Source: Erodium maritimum
Taxonomy: Eukaryota > Streptophyta > Magnoliopsida > Geraniales > Geraniaceae
Assembly: GCA_963921825.1 (NCBI GenBank)
Contig: OY997588.1
Span: forward strand, 132,525,203 to 132,589,202
Direction of reading: 5' to 3'
Length of the DNA: 64,000 bases
Of this stretch, positions 23,565 through 34,039 are shown piece after piece. The notes beneath the pieces were generated by a model that saw only the letters and a list, made by a program, of their open reading frames with translations, made no database searches and was not told the origin of the DNA. Position numbers and translations under genes: made by a program. The stretch's first letter is position 1. Each line of letters begins with the position of its first letter.

Positions 23565-24597
23565 AAGACGTCTAGGCCGATGTGCGTTTCCGGTATGGCG
23601 TGTGATTGTTGACCCCGCGGGGCATCGTTGGTTTACCCTGCGGGGCATTGGTTGGTGGATCCTGCGGGATATGGATGGTTTACCCTGCGGGGAATGGTTA
23701 CTCATTGACTCACCCGAGTGTATGCGTCCTGCGGGAGCATTACCTTGGTTCCCTATGACATATGGTCCTTTGAGGACATTTCCGGAAGTACCGATGATAT
23801 GTGTTCCCTTAGGGACATTTCCGGTACTCCGACAATACGTGTCTCCTCTGGACCGAGGGAAAATCTGATATGACATGAATACTCTTGTGGATCGGAGTTT
23901 GGGATCCGACGTGACACAAAGAGTATTGTGGATCGGAGGGTAGTGACTTCATGTCCCATGGCATTACTTAAACGCTTTATCTTCTATTGATTGTTAATAA
24001 ATGCATTGTTTACTTTATTTTCTATGATTGTTAATGGCTCTTCGAAAACGTTAAATACATGTTTTATTCCCGTATTTTAACATTTTCTTAGTTCTCCGTA
24101 TCATTGAAGTCCGAACGAAATCGTAAACTTCTATTTGTTAAACTTAAATACCGTTATCCTTGAGAATGTGATATTGTTCTTATCTTGCCTACGTTATAAC
24201 ATCATTTTGATTATAATTGCAATATGTATTGTCATGCTAAAGCTATTTTATTACTAAATTGGAGGTTAAACTGTTTATCTATTTTCCCTACTGAGCGTAA
24301 GCTCACCCCTACTTGTTTTATTGACTGTTTTTACAGGCATGCTTATTGAGTAGGGGACTCGAGGCTCGGGAGCTTCTGTGGGTCCAGGTGCACTTATTCT
24401 AGAGACGGTTTTGGTCTTAGTTTTTGTTGTGAACCCTATGTCCAAGGATTTGTTATGAGTTATTACTTGAGATATTTTAATTGAAGTAAAGTTGGAGATT
24501 TATATCGGATTTGAGACACTTTTATTGTTTTACTTGATTTTATCTTTAAGTCATGTCTTGAGCCCGGTCAATATCGGATTTGGGGCGTGACACTTAT

Positions 24598-25250
24598 GGA
24601 CATAATTGTCCAAGAAGTGTGAGAAAAGTGGCAGTACGTGCAAGTGGGTTTGATAAAAAGAAGGGGAGGACAAATCGCTTAGAACCTTCTTATCCTAAAT
24701 GCTGTGAGAACTCATCTTAGCCACATACAATTAAGATCCAACATTCATTATAAAACACTTATGGACATAAAACTAGTGATGAGGTAATAAAACATATGTA
24801 ATGTGGTGATAAACCTAGTGTTTAGTGTTGATAAAACTAGTGTTCATAAAAGACATGTGATGAGGTGATAAAACATATGTACTGAGGTGATAAAACAAGT
24901 GATAGGATGGTAAAAATCATGTTCATTTATGGTAAATGAGGTGATAAAACTAGTATTTCATGTTGATACAACTAGTATGTAATGTTGATAAAAATCACAC
25001 AGAAATAAATTTTAAAAAACAATCTCCAAGAAATATTGTTTTCATGCTTTAAAATATATATAGCATTGGTCTTCATAGAAAGCCCTTGAAAAATAAAATA
25101 AAAATATTGGCGTAAGTTTGAAGGCAAATGGAGTTCAAATTAAATGAAAATGATTAAATTAGTGAATTGATAAAAAAAAAAGATATGACAGATTTATTAA
25201 AGAGGAAACTCCATATCAGTTCATTGTACTAAGGTCAAACAACAAATCAT
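24598..25250. repeat. AT-rich hairpin repeat, copy 2
   Basis: A second copy of the family at 15660-16570. The left end 24702-24748 (ctgtgagaactcatctta...) pairs as an inverse complement with the right end of copy 1. The central part repeats 'gtgataaaactagtgtt' units (24770-25000). The block 'gagttcaaat...gattaaattagtgaattg' at about 25130-25168 matches copy 1 at about 16359-16397 in direct orientation. A short LINE derivative (25263-26343) follows at the right. Confidence 0.5.
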
Positions 25251-25262
25251 AGCCCATATATA
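25251..25262 (+). repeat. Left target-site duplication of short LINE derivative
   Basis: The 12-mer agcccatatata recurs at 26344-26355 directly after the A-tail. Confidence 0.8.
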
Positions 25263-26343
25263 ATTTTTATTCTCTCTCGCCTCTTGAGAGCTCTCATAAC
25301 CCTAGTCGTCTAGCTATGGTGTTCTCTCTTCCTCCCACCATCGATTTTTCCTATGCCATGGTTCCTCCGGTCGTTACTACCGCTGTCACAGCCGGTGATG
25401 ACCCTTTGGTACCGTCCTGCCCTTGGAAGATCGTTCCCAGTGCTGGGGATATGATTCTTCGACGGGGAAAAGCTAAACCCTCGGTTCTGGCTTTGTCTTC
25501 CTCTATGCCGGTGATGCCGTTCCTCCCACTCCTTGGCCCGGGAGCATCGGTGGACATGGCCTCCTTTGCCATGGGAGCAACTGCTCCATCCCTGGCCGCG
25601 AAGTCGAGACGAGGGCGGCCCTTGCGACGTCCCCCAATTATGTCCTTCTCACGCAACGTCCTCCTCTGCTTTCCCCCTCCAAACCCTATTCCGCCGACCC
25701 AGTCGTTGGCCCAAGACCTTGCTTTGGCCACTCCTCCCCCGGGCGGTGCGGATTCTAGGGTTTTCCAAGACCTTGCTCTGCCCCCTCCTCCCCCGGATGG
25801 CGCAGTTGCTAGGGTTCCGGCTCCCCCCCCCCCCCTTCCCCTCACTCTGATCCGATGCTAGGTGGAGGGAGCCGGTCTGGAGATGGAATTAGAGCACTCA
25901 AAGGGCCGGCTGGGGTCCCTCGGGAGGATCAGTTCAAGGCGGGGAAACAGCCCTACTAAGAGGAATGAGTGGTACGCCCTACATCAGGGGCTGGCTCTAG
26001 GAGGGGTCCTTGTACGATGAAAAGCCGACAGAGCATCGGGGACTGGCCCTGGGAGGGGTCCCATGACGATGCTTTGCCTCCCCCTTCACCATTACCGTCG
26101 AGGTCCCTCAGGATCTCCGGTATCCCATTCCCCCTCTTCGTCTTTTGTCCTTGCCTGTACGGCATCCCAGCTCAATGATAACTGGCCCATCCAATACCGT
26201 TAGTGACGGTTATAATATGAAAAGAACTACGACACCATTGTGTCTTTTGTCTGTTCTTGTTCTTCATGGTTAGGGATTTATTCTTGATGCACTTAGATGT
26301 ATTTGAAGTTAAATTAATAAATTGCACCTTTCGTTCAAAAAAA
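25263..26343 (+). mobile_element. Short non-autonomous LINE derivative (1081 bp)
   Basis: The element opens with a CTCTC-rich leader (about 25270-25315) like other LINE leaders here. It continues with a Pro-rich frame (25316-25861) and then joins a LINE-type 3' UTR, ending ACCTTTCGTTCAAAAAAAA (26326-26343). A perfect 12-bp target-site duplication flanks it, so it was inserted in this short form and not deleted afterwards. It has no endonuclease or RT. The tail matches those at 15580-15593 and 8702-8720, so the autonomous LINE family may have mobilised it. A C13 run lies at 25823-25835. Confidence 0.8.
25316..25861 (+). CDS. Pro-rich ORF1-like frame in the LINE derivative
   Basis: A 181-codon frame with an ATG shortly after the leader. 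It contains basic KSRRGRPLRRPP near residue 100 and Pro-rich runs such as LPPPPPDGAVARVPAPPPP toward the end. No DUF4283 or zinc knuckle is visible. The C13 run at the end may have shifted the frame. It may be a remnant of ORF1's N-terminus. I cannot claim that it is translated. Confidence 0.35.
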   Translation: MVFSLPPTIDFSYAMVPPVVTTAVTAGDDPLVPSCPWKIVPSAGDMILRRGKAKPSVLALSSSMPVMPFLPLLGPGASVDMASFAMGATAPSLAAKSRRGRPLRRPPIMSFSRNVLLCFPPPNPIPPTQSLAQDLALATPPPGGADSRVFQDLALPPPPPDGAVARVPAPPPPLPLTLIRC

Positions 26344-26355
26344 AGCCCATATATA

Positions 26356-26947
26356 TGAAAAATATCAGATCGTAACAGGTTTCACCAATTAATTGTCAAA
26401 ATGTATCAAAATTTGTTAAGTGTGACTGACGCCATGAAATACTAGTCGCATGCTTGTCACGTGCTCTATAACTTTCCTAAAATGGAAACTTCAACTTTTT
26501 GTTTATTCTCAAATCATAAGGTAGACATTTGGTTTATTCTTAAATCATAACGTAAACCTTTTCGTTTATTCTCATATCATAACTCTGAACTATCAAGTTT
26601 TCCTGTTACTCACTAAACGATCGTTAAACTTTTGGACATAAAATGTTAAAATTACGGTCAACGTTATTACATGAAATTAACGTTTGCTTGAGTTAGGATT
26701 TAATAATAAAAGAAAGATAAGAGTTAGGACATGGAGAGACCTCTTTACTAAAATCATAAATGAATATTAACTATCAATCAACAAACAAACATTCTTATAA
26801 GATTTAGACATCATGACATCATTTTCATACATTCATTTTTATCTGAATAGATTTTAACAAATAAGATCAAGAATCTCTACTAATTAGAGCTCAACATTAT
26901 ATGTGTGCTGTAATATTATTTATTTATTGTGATCTAATACAAAATTT
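26356..26947. other. AT-rich spacer
   Basis: About 590 bases between two LINE-derived elements. Repeated 'tcataa..gtaaac' words occur at 26510-26590. No gene or element end was seen. Confidence 0.5.
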
Positions 26948-26955
26948 CAATTAAG

Positions 26956-27825
26956 TTTTTTTTTTTTGAAACGGGAAAGAAGTAGTATTACGGTATCATT
27001 GTGCTTACAATATGAGACCTAACAGTCCCGGACACCAGTTTTTGTCCCGATCGGCCGTGGCCCATCGGGCACACATGGTTCCATACAAATAGTCTGGTTT
27101 GATTCGCGGATCCGAACTTAGGATTTCTTCGATCCAACGTTACAAAAAAAATAATAAACCAAATGCCTAAACTTATTGAGCCGCATGATTATTCGAACTA
27201 AAACAGCGAAACCTACTGGAGAATTTGTCTTTAGTGCAAAATTCCCGAGATCTCCCTGCTGTAAAAGCTTTGTCGGGGTTGAGAATCCCGAATCCGGGTG
27301 CCGTTGAAATAGGCCCCAGCCGACCGTCCCTCCTCCCGGATCCCAGATCCACCGAGGGGGCGGACCCATGCCGGCGAGGGGTGACCCTAGGGCGGTATGC
27401 CGCTGCAGATGGGATACGGCGTGTGGAGCCCGTAGTCCAGTGAACGGCAGGGGGGCCACAGTGGCTACTGGCTCGAAGGCGGGGTCGGTCCGGCGATGCA
27501 GGAACGGTAGCGCGAGTCGAGGGGGAGACCGTGGAGCAGCTTGAACGATGGGCAGCGACCTGTGGGGATAGATCGGCTGCAAAACAAGACAAAAACAAAG
27601 AAAAATAAAATCGGCTCCGATCAATAAAATCGCGACGGTAGAATGGAACCTCATGGAGGTTGTGTGGAGAGCTTTGGAAACAGGGACTTCGATTGGATCC
27701 CGGAGGATAGTGGAAAACTTTGGATCAGGGGTTTCAAAAGTGGAGAGTGGTGACTATCATAGAGGAGGGGATGGGGAAGGGGCTGCGCGCGGAGAGAATT
27801 AAGTTTCTCTCTGCGCCATAAATTC
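26956..27825 (-). mobile_element. Short LINE derivative, minus strand
   Basis: Read on the minus strand it starts in a pyrimidine-rich leader near 27825, carries a GC-rich central part (frames 27654-27118 and 27598-27173, Pro/Arg/Ser-rich and unrecognised), and ends CTTTCCCGTTTC plus A12 (26956-26979). That tail resembles ACCTTTCGTTCAAAA of the other LINE family members. The flanks share caattaag (26948-26955 and 27826-27833), extended to 11 bases with one mismatch. There is no endonuclease or RT. The short duplication makes the exact 5' end less certain. Confidence 0.55.
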
Positions 27826-27833
27826 CAATTAAG

Positions 27834-28515
27834 ATAATAGTAGCCTTATCATCGCATATAATTTTTCGCTTCAATGTTTATTTATTGAATAAAATCTCTG
27901 TCTCGTATGCATCTTTGTGCTTTATCCGCTTACGGCATACATCAGCTATCAACATTGTTTATTATTCTATATGTGCTTTATTTGTAACAAGTTAATTATT
28001 AATTAATATCCCACTGCATGAACATCACGTGCTCTGGCTAATCATACATTGTTCTTGCTGCCTGAATGCATGCATATACACTTCATTTTCCAGGTATTTA
28101 TCCTTAATAATAAAAAAAAAATTGAAAATAGCTTCATTGCTAAAATAGAAAATTACACAACATGAGCGTTACATCCACCAACCATAGTTGGAAAGTCCAA
28201 TAACGATTTGTGCGATAAATTGCTCTCAACTCTCGGGTTTGATATCTCTGGAACGAACATAGACACTTCTAACAAAATTACGATAAAACTCCTAAATACC
28301 AAACGAAACATCCTACTACAATCTAGCGTTCCTATGTAGTAACCAAACACTCCGGTAGGCCCTAAGTGCGAAGTAGTTTGAGGCTGAGACGGTTGTTGGG
28401 GGGAGTTTGAGTGTGCCAGAGCTTTGGGCTTGAACCACGAACAAATGGCAGTGGATGTTCGGACTTGGCTTTCAACGTCCAATCCGCCGAATAGGAGGAC
28501 CGTCCGTGCATGCCA
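27834..28515. other. Gene-free spacer left of the minus-strand solo LTR
   Basis: AT-rich to about 28130, then a more GC-balanced stretch up to the LTR. Together with 31396 onward it was one continuous sequence before the LTR inserted. No domain was recognised in its short frames. Confidence 0.5.
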
Positions 28516-28520
28516 CCAAA
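28516..28520 (+). repeat. Target-site duplication of minus-strand solo LTR
   Basis: ccaaa lies before TGTCACGCC and recurs at 31391-31395 after ...TTTACA. Confidence 0.8.
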
Positions 28521-31390
28521 TGTCACGCCCCAAATCCGGTTCTTGCCCGGACTCGAGACGTGACTTAAAGAAAAGCAGTTACAATGATAAAATACCATAA
28601 AGTTCATAAAAACAATCTTCCACTTCAATGCAAAATCCAAAATTTCTCAAGTCAAATCAAACAATAGGTCCTTTAACAAAAGGTTTATAAAATCCATAAT
28701 AAACTCCTTAACAAAGGTTCATGATCAAAATAGAACTAACGTCTCTAAGGATAAGCACCCGGACCATAGAAGCTCCCGAGCCTCGAGTCCTCTACTCATC
28801 AGTCAAGCCTGTAACAACAGCAAGTAAACAAATAGGGGTGAGCTTACGCTCAGTAGGGAAAATACATAACAAGGTCACCCTTTTAGTTTAATATACAGGA
28901 GTTCACAAGTTCATTCAAATCTTAATAAAACGAGAAACCAAACCGATGATGAAATACGGAGGCAAACCGAATGTTTAACAATTTCAAAAGTCAATAATGA
29001 TCGGAGGAAAAAATAAGAGAATCAATGCATTTCTTAAATACTCAATAGAAGATTGAACGTTCAAGTAATGCCGTGGGACATGAAGTCGCCACTCTCCGAT
29101 CCACAATACTTGTTGTGTCATGTCGGATTTTCCCTCGGTCCAGAGGAGACGCATAACGTCGCAAAGACGTATAACGTCGAGAATGCCGGAAACATCCCTA
29201 GGAGGACGCATATCATCGGGATTCTCGGAAACGTATCCAAATGACCATATGTCATAGGGAACCAAGGTAATGCTCCCGTAGGACGCATACACTTGGGTGA
29301 ATCAACCAATAACTAATCCCTACAAGTAAACCATCCTAAAGCTCCAACGAGTCTAGTAACCAATGCCCTGGAGGGTCCAATAATCAATGTCCCGGAGGGT
29401 CCAATAATCAATACCCCGGAGGGTCCAATCCACCGGCTATGATACTACCCCACATCGGCACTTCCTTCGGTGTAGGTACCATTCCGGATACCGATTATGA
29501 TACTACCCCACACCGGCACTTCCTTCGGTGTAGGTACCATATCGGATACCAAGTTATCATCTTAGGTACTACCCCACACCAACATTCCCCTTTAGTGTGG
29601 GTACCTTATAGACACTACCCCACCCGCAGCGTGGGTGCCATACCGAATACCGATTATGATACTACCCCACACCGGCACTTCCTTCGGTGTAGGTACCATA
29701 CCGGATACCAAGTTATCAGCTTAGGTACTACCCCACACCAACATTCCCCTTTGGTGTGAGTACCTTATAGGCACTACCCCACCCGCAACGTGGGTGCCAT
29801 ACCGATATAGATCCACGCTCAAAGATTCACAAGAGAATAACATGTTCAACAATCAAGGTGCAACCAGAGCTTATCGAATCACAATTTATCACGACACACC
29901 ACAAGAATCAATGTAACCTTACACTTACCAAATCACCCGTATCACACTATAACATATCAACCAACCAACACTTAACAAATCACACTTTCACCACATCACG
30001 TCAATGTATCCACTTGGCCCTCTACACTTACCGTTATACTTACCTGTCACGATCCATCAGTCCATCGATCACCTAATCGTACCGTTTGGCACAATCAGTC
30101 ATACTCGATCAACCATTCAAGCATTCAATCATTTAACATTCATTCAATCAACCAGTCATGTAAACATTCAATCAATCAAACATGTAAACATTCAATCAAC
30201 CATTCAAGCATAATATTTAACTAGTTTCATTAGACTTTTGATTATCCTAATGACTAGCAAACAAGCATGTGAAGCTAACACACAACTAATTCGAGGGCTC
30301 ATCACGGCCTCTCTACCAGTAAATCAATTCCCAAGTATTGAAAGCGAGTTACACTAGTTATTCACATCCTAAGCATGCATACTAGACACGTCCGGTTATT
30401 AGTAATTGAAAGACGATTGTTCTAGTTATTCGCATCCTATTTGCAATTCTAGGACCTTTCCGATTTTATTAACATAATAGGCATACTAGCAATGAAATAC
30501 TCGAGTAGTTAGGAATTTCCCTACCTTTTGGTCTTCCTCTAAATACTCTGCTGAAAAGTCGATTTGCCCCTACTCCGTTCTTCACACGGGATCCGGATTG
30601 GTCTTCGTCTTCTCAGGCGAAGTCCAAGTTCTCCGGGCGAAGTCCCGTTTCTCGGGAAAAGTCCAAGCCGTAGGAAAGGAAGGCGGCGGGCGGTGGTTGT
30701 GGCGTAGGGAGCGACGGTGCGTGGCGGGTCTTCTCGCCTCAGATCTGGACGGTGTGACGGCTCCCGTCGTAGATCCGGCGAGAACGACGATGCTGGTTCT
30801 TCGTCCACACGCGGGTTGAACGGAGAAGGAGAGGAAGGCATGGTGGCTAGGGCGTGGCCGGCGAGTCTGGCCGTGGAGCGGAGGGAGAGAGAGCCGGAGA
30901 GGGTGGGACGAAGTTGTAGGGAGAGAGAGGCGGTGGCGGCCGGAGATGAGGGTAGGAGGCTCGGTGACATCGGGGAAGAAAAAGGGAGGTCGGGCTCGAG
31001 AATAGGTCGACGACCTGTGTTGAACGGAGTGCGTGAGGGAGAAGGAGAGTCGGAGTGGTCGGCCGTGTCTGAGGGTTTGTGAGGCTCGACGAGGAAGAAG
31101 GGGATCGGGAGGTCGGCGAGCCAGAAATGAAGAAGAGGCGCAAAATGGGTTATTGAACCCTAATTTTCCACCTTTTATACTCGAGCCACGCCTGGGCTTG
31201 GGCTGGCTCTTTCGAGTGGGCCGGCGCGCGCGAGTGATTGGGCCCAAGCTGGCCCAATCCCTTAACCAGTCCCATTTTCCTTTATTATTATTATTTTATT
31301 TTTCTTCTCAAATTTCACTTGTTGCAAAAATCTACCCCGACGTTTCAAGTTTGCGAAAGATTACTCTTTTAGAAAAAGTCGAGCTTTACA
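28521..31390 (-). mobile_element. Solo LTR, family A, minus strand (2870 bp)
   Basis: On the minus strand it begins TGTAAAGCTCGAC (31390) and ends GGGGCGTGACA (28521), flanked by a perfect 5-bp duplication. It shares the 'ctgagcgtaagctcacccct' and 'actcgaggctcgggagct' blocks with the copy at 19828-24592. A minus-strand TATA box (tataaaagg, about 31176) and a pyrimidine-rich downstream region are in the corresponding place. The GC-rich part (30540-31250) gives long overlapping frames on both strands, rich in Ser/Pro/Arg. I regard these as compositional, not genes. There is no primer-binding site or internal domain. Confidence 0.85.
29437..29810 (+). repeat. Tandem array of a 159-bp unit inside the LTR
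   Basis: About 2.3 copies of a unit of about 159 bp, each containing 'actaccccacaccggcactt' and 'actaccccaccc' blocks with 'gtaggtacc'. The plus-strand copy of the LTR has no array of this length at the matching site, so it expanded in this copy or its lineage. Confidence 0.75.
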
Positions 31391-31395
31391 CCAAA

Positions 31396-32300
31396 GGCAG
31401 CGACCACCTCTGTCGGTGAAACGCCTGAGAAGGACGACCGAGTCCTTGACGGCAAAACTCCGACAGGGGGAACCTATGAAAAACAGAGACATAAAACGTA
31501 AACAGAAACAAGATAAACTAGATATGGTTGTTCCGATAAGACCGTAGGGTGGACCAACAATGCTAACGGTCGCTGATGCCAGAGCGCCGATAGATCTGGG
31601 GGTCAGAAATAGTCGGTGCCCAACCAAAACCAGATCCGGAAGCGATAGATCTAGCAGAGGCAAGGGCGGTGGCAGCCGTCGGCATTCCAGTGATGAGGAG
31701 CTCGTTCTAGGCTAGAAGATCTGGACCGTTGGGAGGAACGGCGAAGCTGGCTGCCTCCGGCAACGGAAACCCGACAGGTTTGGGGGTAGTAGAACATGTC
31801 GGCGCCGGTGAGCCACCAGATCTGGAGGGGACAGATCCAGCAGCTTCCGGTCCGACGACAAGGGGCAACACGCAGGCGTACGGCGGGGAGATGGTTGCAG
31901 CGCGACGAAGGGGGAGATCGTCATGTCTGACGAGCTTGTCGTGGCTCCGGCAGGAGGAACGAGGAGGAGGAGCCAAGTCCCGTGTTGCAGATCCGACCGG
32001 CGAGATGGGATAAAGCTCCGCGAACGATGTGGAGGGGAGACCCGTGGCCGGTGTTGGCTGACTGGCCGGAGAGGGAGTCTGACGAGTTGAGCCGTGGCGG
32101 CACGAGACGCGAGCAACGGAGGAGCTGTGGATGGGAGCACTGGGAGACGAGGAGCGCTGTTAGCCGGATGGATTTTGGCTGGAGGTGGCCAAGGGGAGCA
32201 CTGGAGTCACAGTTGCTGTCAGTGGCGACGTCGGAAAAACTAAAACCGTGGCAGGTTAGGTTTGTTGCGTAGGGAGAGAAAAGGCTTCGTGGGCTTAATA
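31396..32300. other. GC-rich segment, possible retroposon leader region
   Basis: It is rich in 'agatctgg/ccggtg' words and gives Pro/Ser/Arg-rich frames on both strands (for example 32140-31712 minus). The texture is like that of the short LINE derivatives. It was continuous with sequence left of 28516 before the LTR inserted. No tail or duplication was established. Confidence 0.3.
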
Positions 32301-33690
32301 GTAATAATTATGTTACACTTTGTTTTCTTATTTGATCTATGTACGGATCCAATATTCATTTCTTGTCTCTTATTCCAAACTCAGGGAACAACATATCCCA
32401 ACTTGCAATTCTATATACAAACGAACATGAACATGTTAGTGATCGTGCCCTTTTATATACTTAGTTTAAATTTTGTGGTACTTTTCTTTTAGGAGTAAGC
32501 ATCTGATAAACTTTATTGAAATTGGGATATCATAAACAAAAGTGGAAACACAAAAAATGATCCATAAATAACAACTAATGGGTGGGGTGGCAAATCTATG
32601 ATTGTTTATATGCTTGAAGGAGCCATTTTGTTGGTGAAAAGATTGATCCGTATGAAACTTTTTTTTTCCTTCTGTGGGAATATGCCGTGAAAAGGAGGAA
32701 GCCATAATCATAATTTGTAATGCCAATGCTCATTTGTTTATTTCAGTGGTTACAATTGCAATAAAGTTACAAGTGGGTTGATTAGATCTGGCCGGTTGGT
32801 TCTAGGTTTCCATAATATTGAAACCAATTATTTCCGCACGCATTTGCTTTAGTTATACTCTTCACATTGAACCAATCTGCCTAAATTTCTATTTCTAGAA
32901 AATACAGATTCTTTATTCTACACATCAACTTTAGTTAAACTTAGTTGTATATGAGAATATATAATCCGAGTTAATTGATATGTCATGACGTATTCAGAGT
33001 GATCAAATTGGTTTTGGTTTATTATATCTTTCGGAACACATGAATAGTTTATGAATATGAGTTGGTCTAAATAAGATGAATCAGTGTTCTAGTAGTAGTA
33101 GACTGGCCCTAGTGTCGTCTCCTGAATCGCGTGTCCTAAACACTTAGGAGATTCCATAAATAACTTTGCGTCTTCCATGACACGGCTGGGAAGTGTTCGT
33201 TAGACGTATTTTGAAAGACACTTTATGTACTAGTTATTTCACAAATTTAATTGAAATGAACATCAGTTAGTTAATTTTGAATTTAGACTATAAAATGACA
33301 TGTGTTCAAGACAAAAAAATTTATTTGACTTAGTTGCTCATAATGAAAGAAGAGAACAATAAACTTTCTTGACAAATATGCTCAACCAAGTGATCAAGTG
33401 GATAAACAAACTTATTCAGCATACAAATTGGAGTTATACATGCATGTTTCTATCGATCTGGACATGGAGTTATTTCGTAACTCATTTTTTTAGGGTAAAT
33501 TAGTAAAACAACACTCTTTGAGTTCGAGAAACCATAAGAGTCTAAAGACCAAAATAACCTGTTTTAGCAGGAAAAGTCGAGACGAACGTCAAGAGAAAGG
33601 TGCGGAAACCCTCCATAACAGGAAGCTCTCTATTTAAGATATGACGTTTCTCGGAATGAGGGTGACAATCCCGTCGTGTTTCTCAGTGGA
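32300..33690. other. AT-rich gene-free spacer
   Basis: No domain, RNA gene, inverted repeat or tandem array was recognised. Frames are short and of low complexity. Confidence 0.5.
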
Positions 33691-34026
33691 AGAGGAACGC
33701 CTGATCTACACTCATACCAACATGTACTCGGTTTCGTTTGGTTGCAAAGCTCTGGTTGGTTTTAAGCCAAATCCAAGAGAAAAATGGTATGGGTTTGTGT
33801 ATTTCCTAACTAAATAAATTTTACAGTCAACCATCTTTAACTCCAATGAAAAGTTTGTGGAGAATCACAAATTGTTTGTAACAGAAGCTTAGGATAGATC
33901 AGCTGCTTTTAGATCTAAACATCTTCCAAGTCAATACAAATATAATCCAGTTCCTAATCTATCAAGGCTTCGTGAATTTCATGATTTTATCCACACAAAA
34001 ACTTATGAAGAATTCTTATTTCAAGG
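33690..34026 (+). pseudogene. DUF4283-type coding remnant, upstream piece
   Basis: Broken frames read KPNPREKWYGFVYFLT, then RSKHLPSQYKYNPVPNLSRL and REFHDFIHTKTYEEFLFQG. The reading stops where the Harbinger element begins and appears to resume at about 35900. I link it to the downstream DUF4283-like piece by position and strand only. Confidence 0.3.
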
Positions 34027-34039
34027 TCCCATTGTTAGA

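Larger units (their letters stand above)
19828..24592 (+). mobile_element. Solo LTR, family A, carrying a nested solo LTR
   Basis: It begins TGTAAAGACCGGG and ends GGGGCGTGACA, with the 5-bp duplication cttat on both sides. Removing the nested element at 21878-23564 and its extra pentamer leaves about 3.07 kb, matching the 2.87-kb minus-strand copy at 28521-31390. A TATA-type box (tataaaagg, about 20043) lies 200 bases in. Near the 3' end is the block 'actgagcgtaagctcacccct' (split around 24290-24312), followed by 'gactcgaggctcgggagc'. Imperfect 'ccctgcggggcattg' units occur at 21804-21850 and 23615-23700. There is no internal domain, so recombination between LTRs presumably removed it. Confidence 0.85.

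Noticed and set aside
25351-25845. Gly-rich minus-strand frame of 164 codons
   Set aside because: It is the antisense of the Pro-rich frame in the short LINE derivative. The Gly/Pro mirror is compositional.
30539-31247. Long overlapping frames on both strands (up to 221 codons)
   Set aside because: They lie in the GC-rich promoter/leader part of a solo LTR bounded by a target duplication, overlap each other in opposite directions, and consist of Ser/Pro/Arg-rich sequence without a domain.
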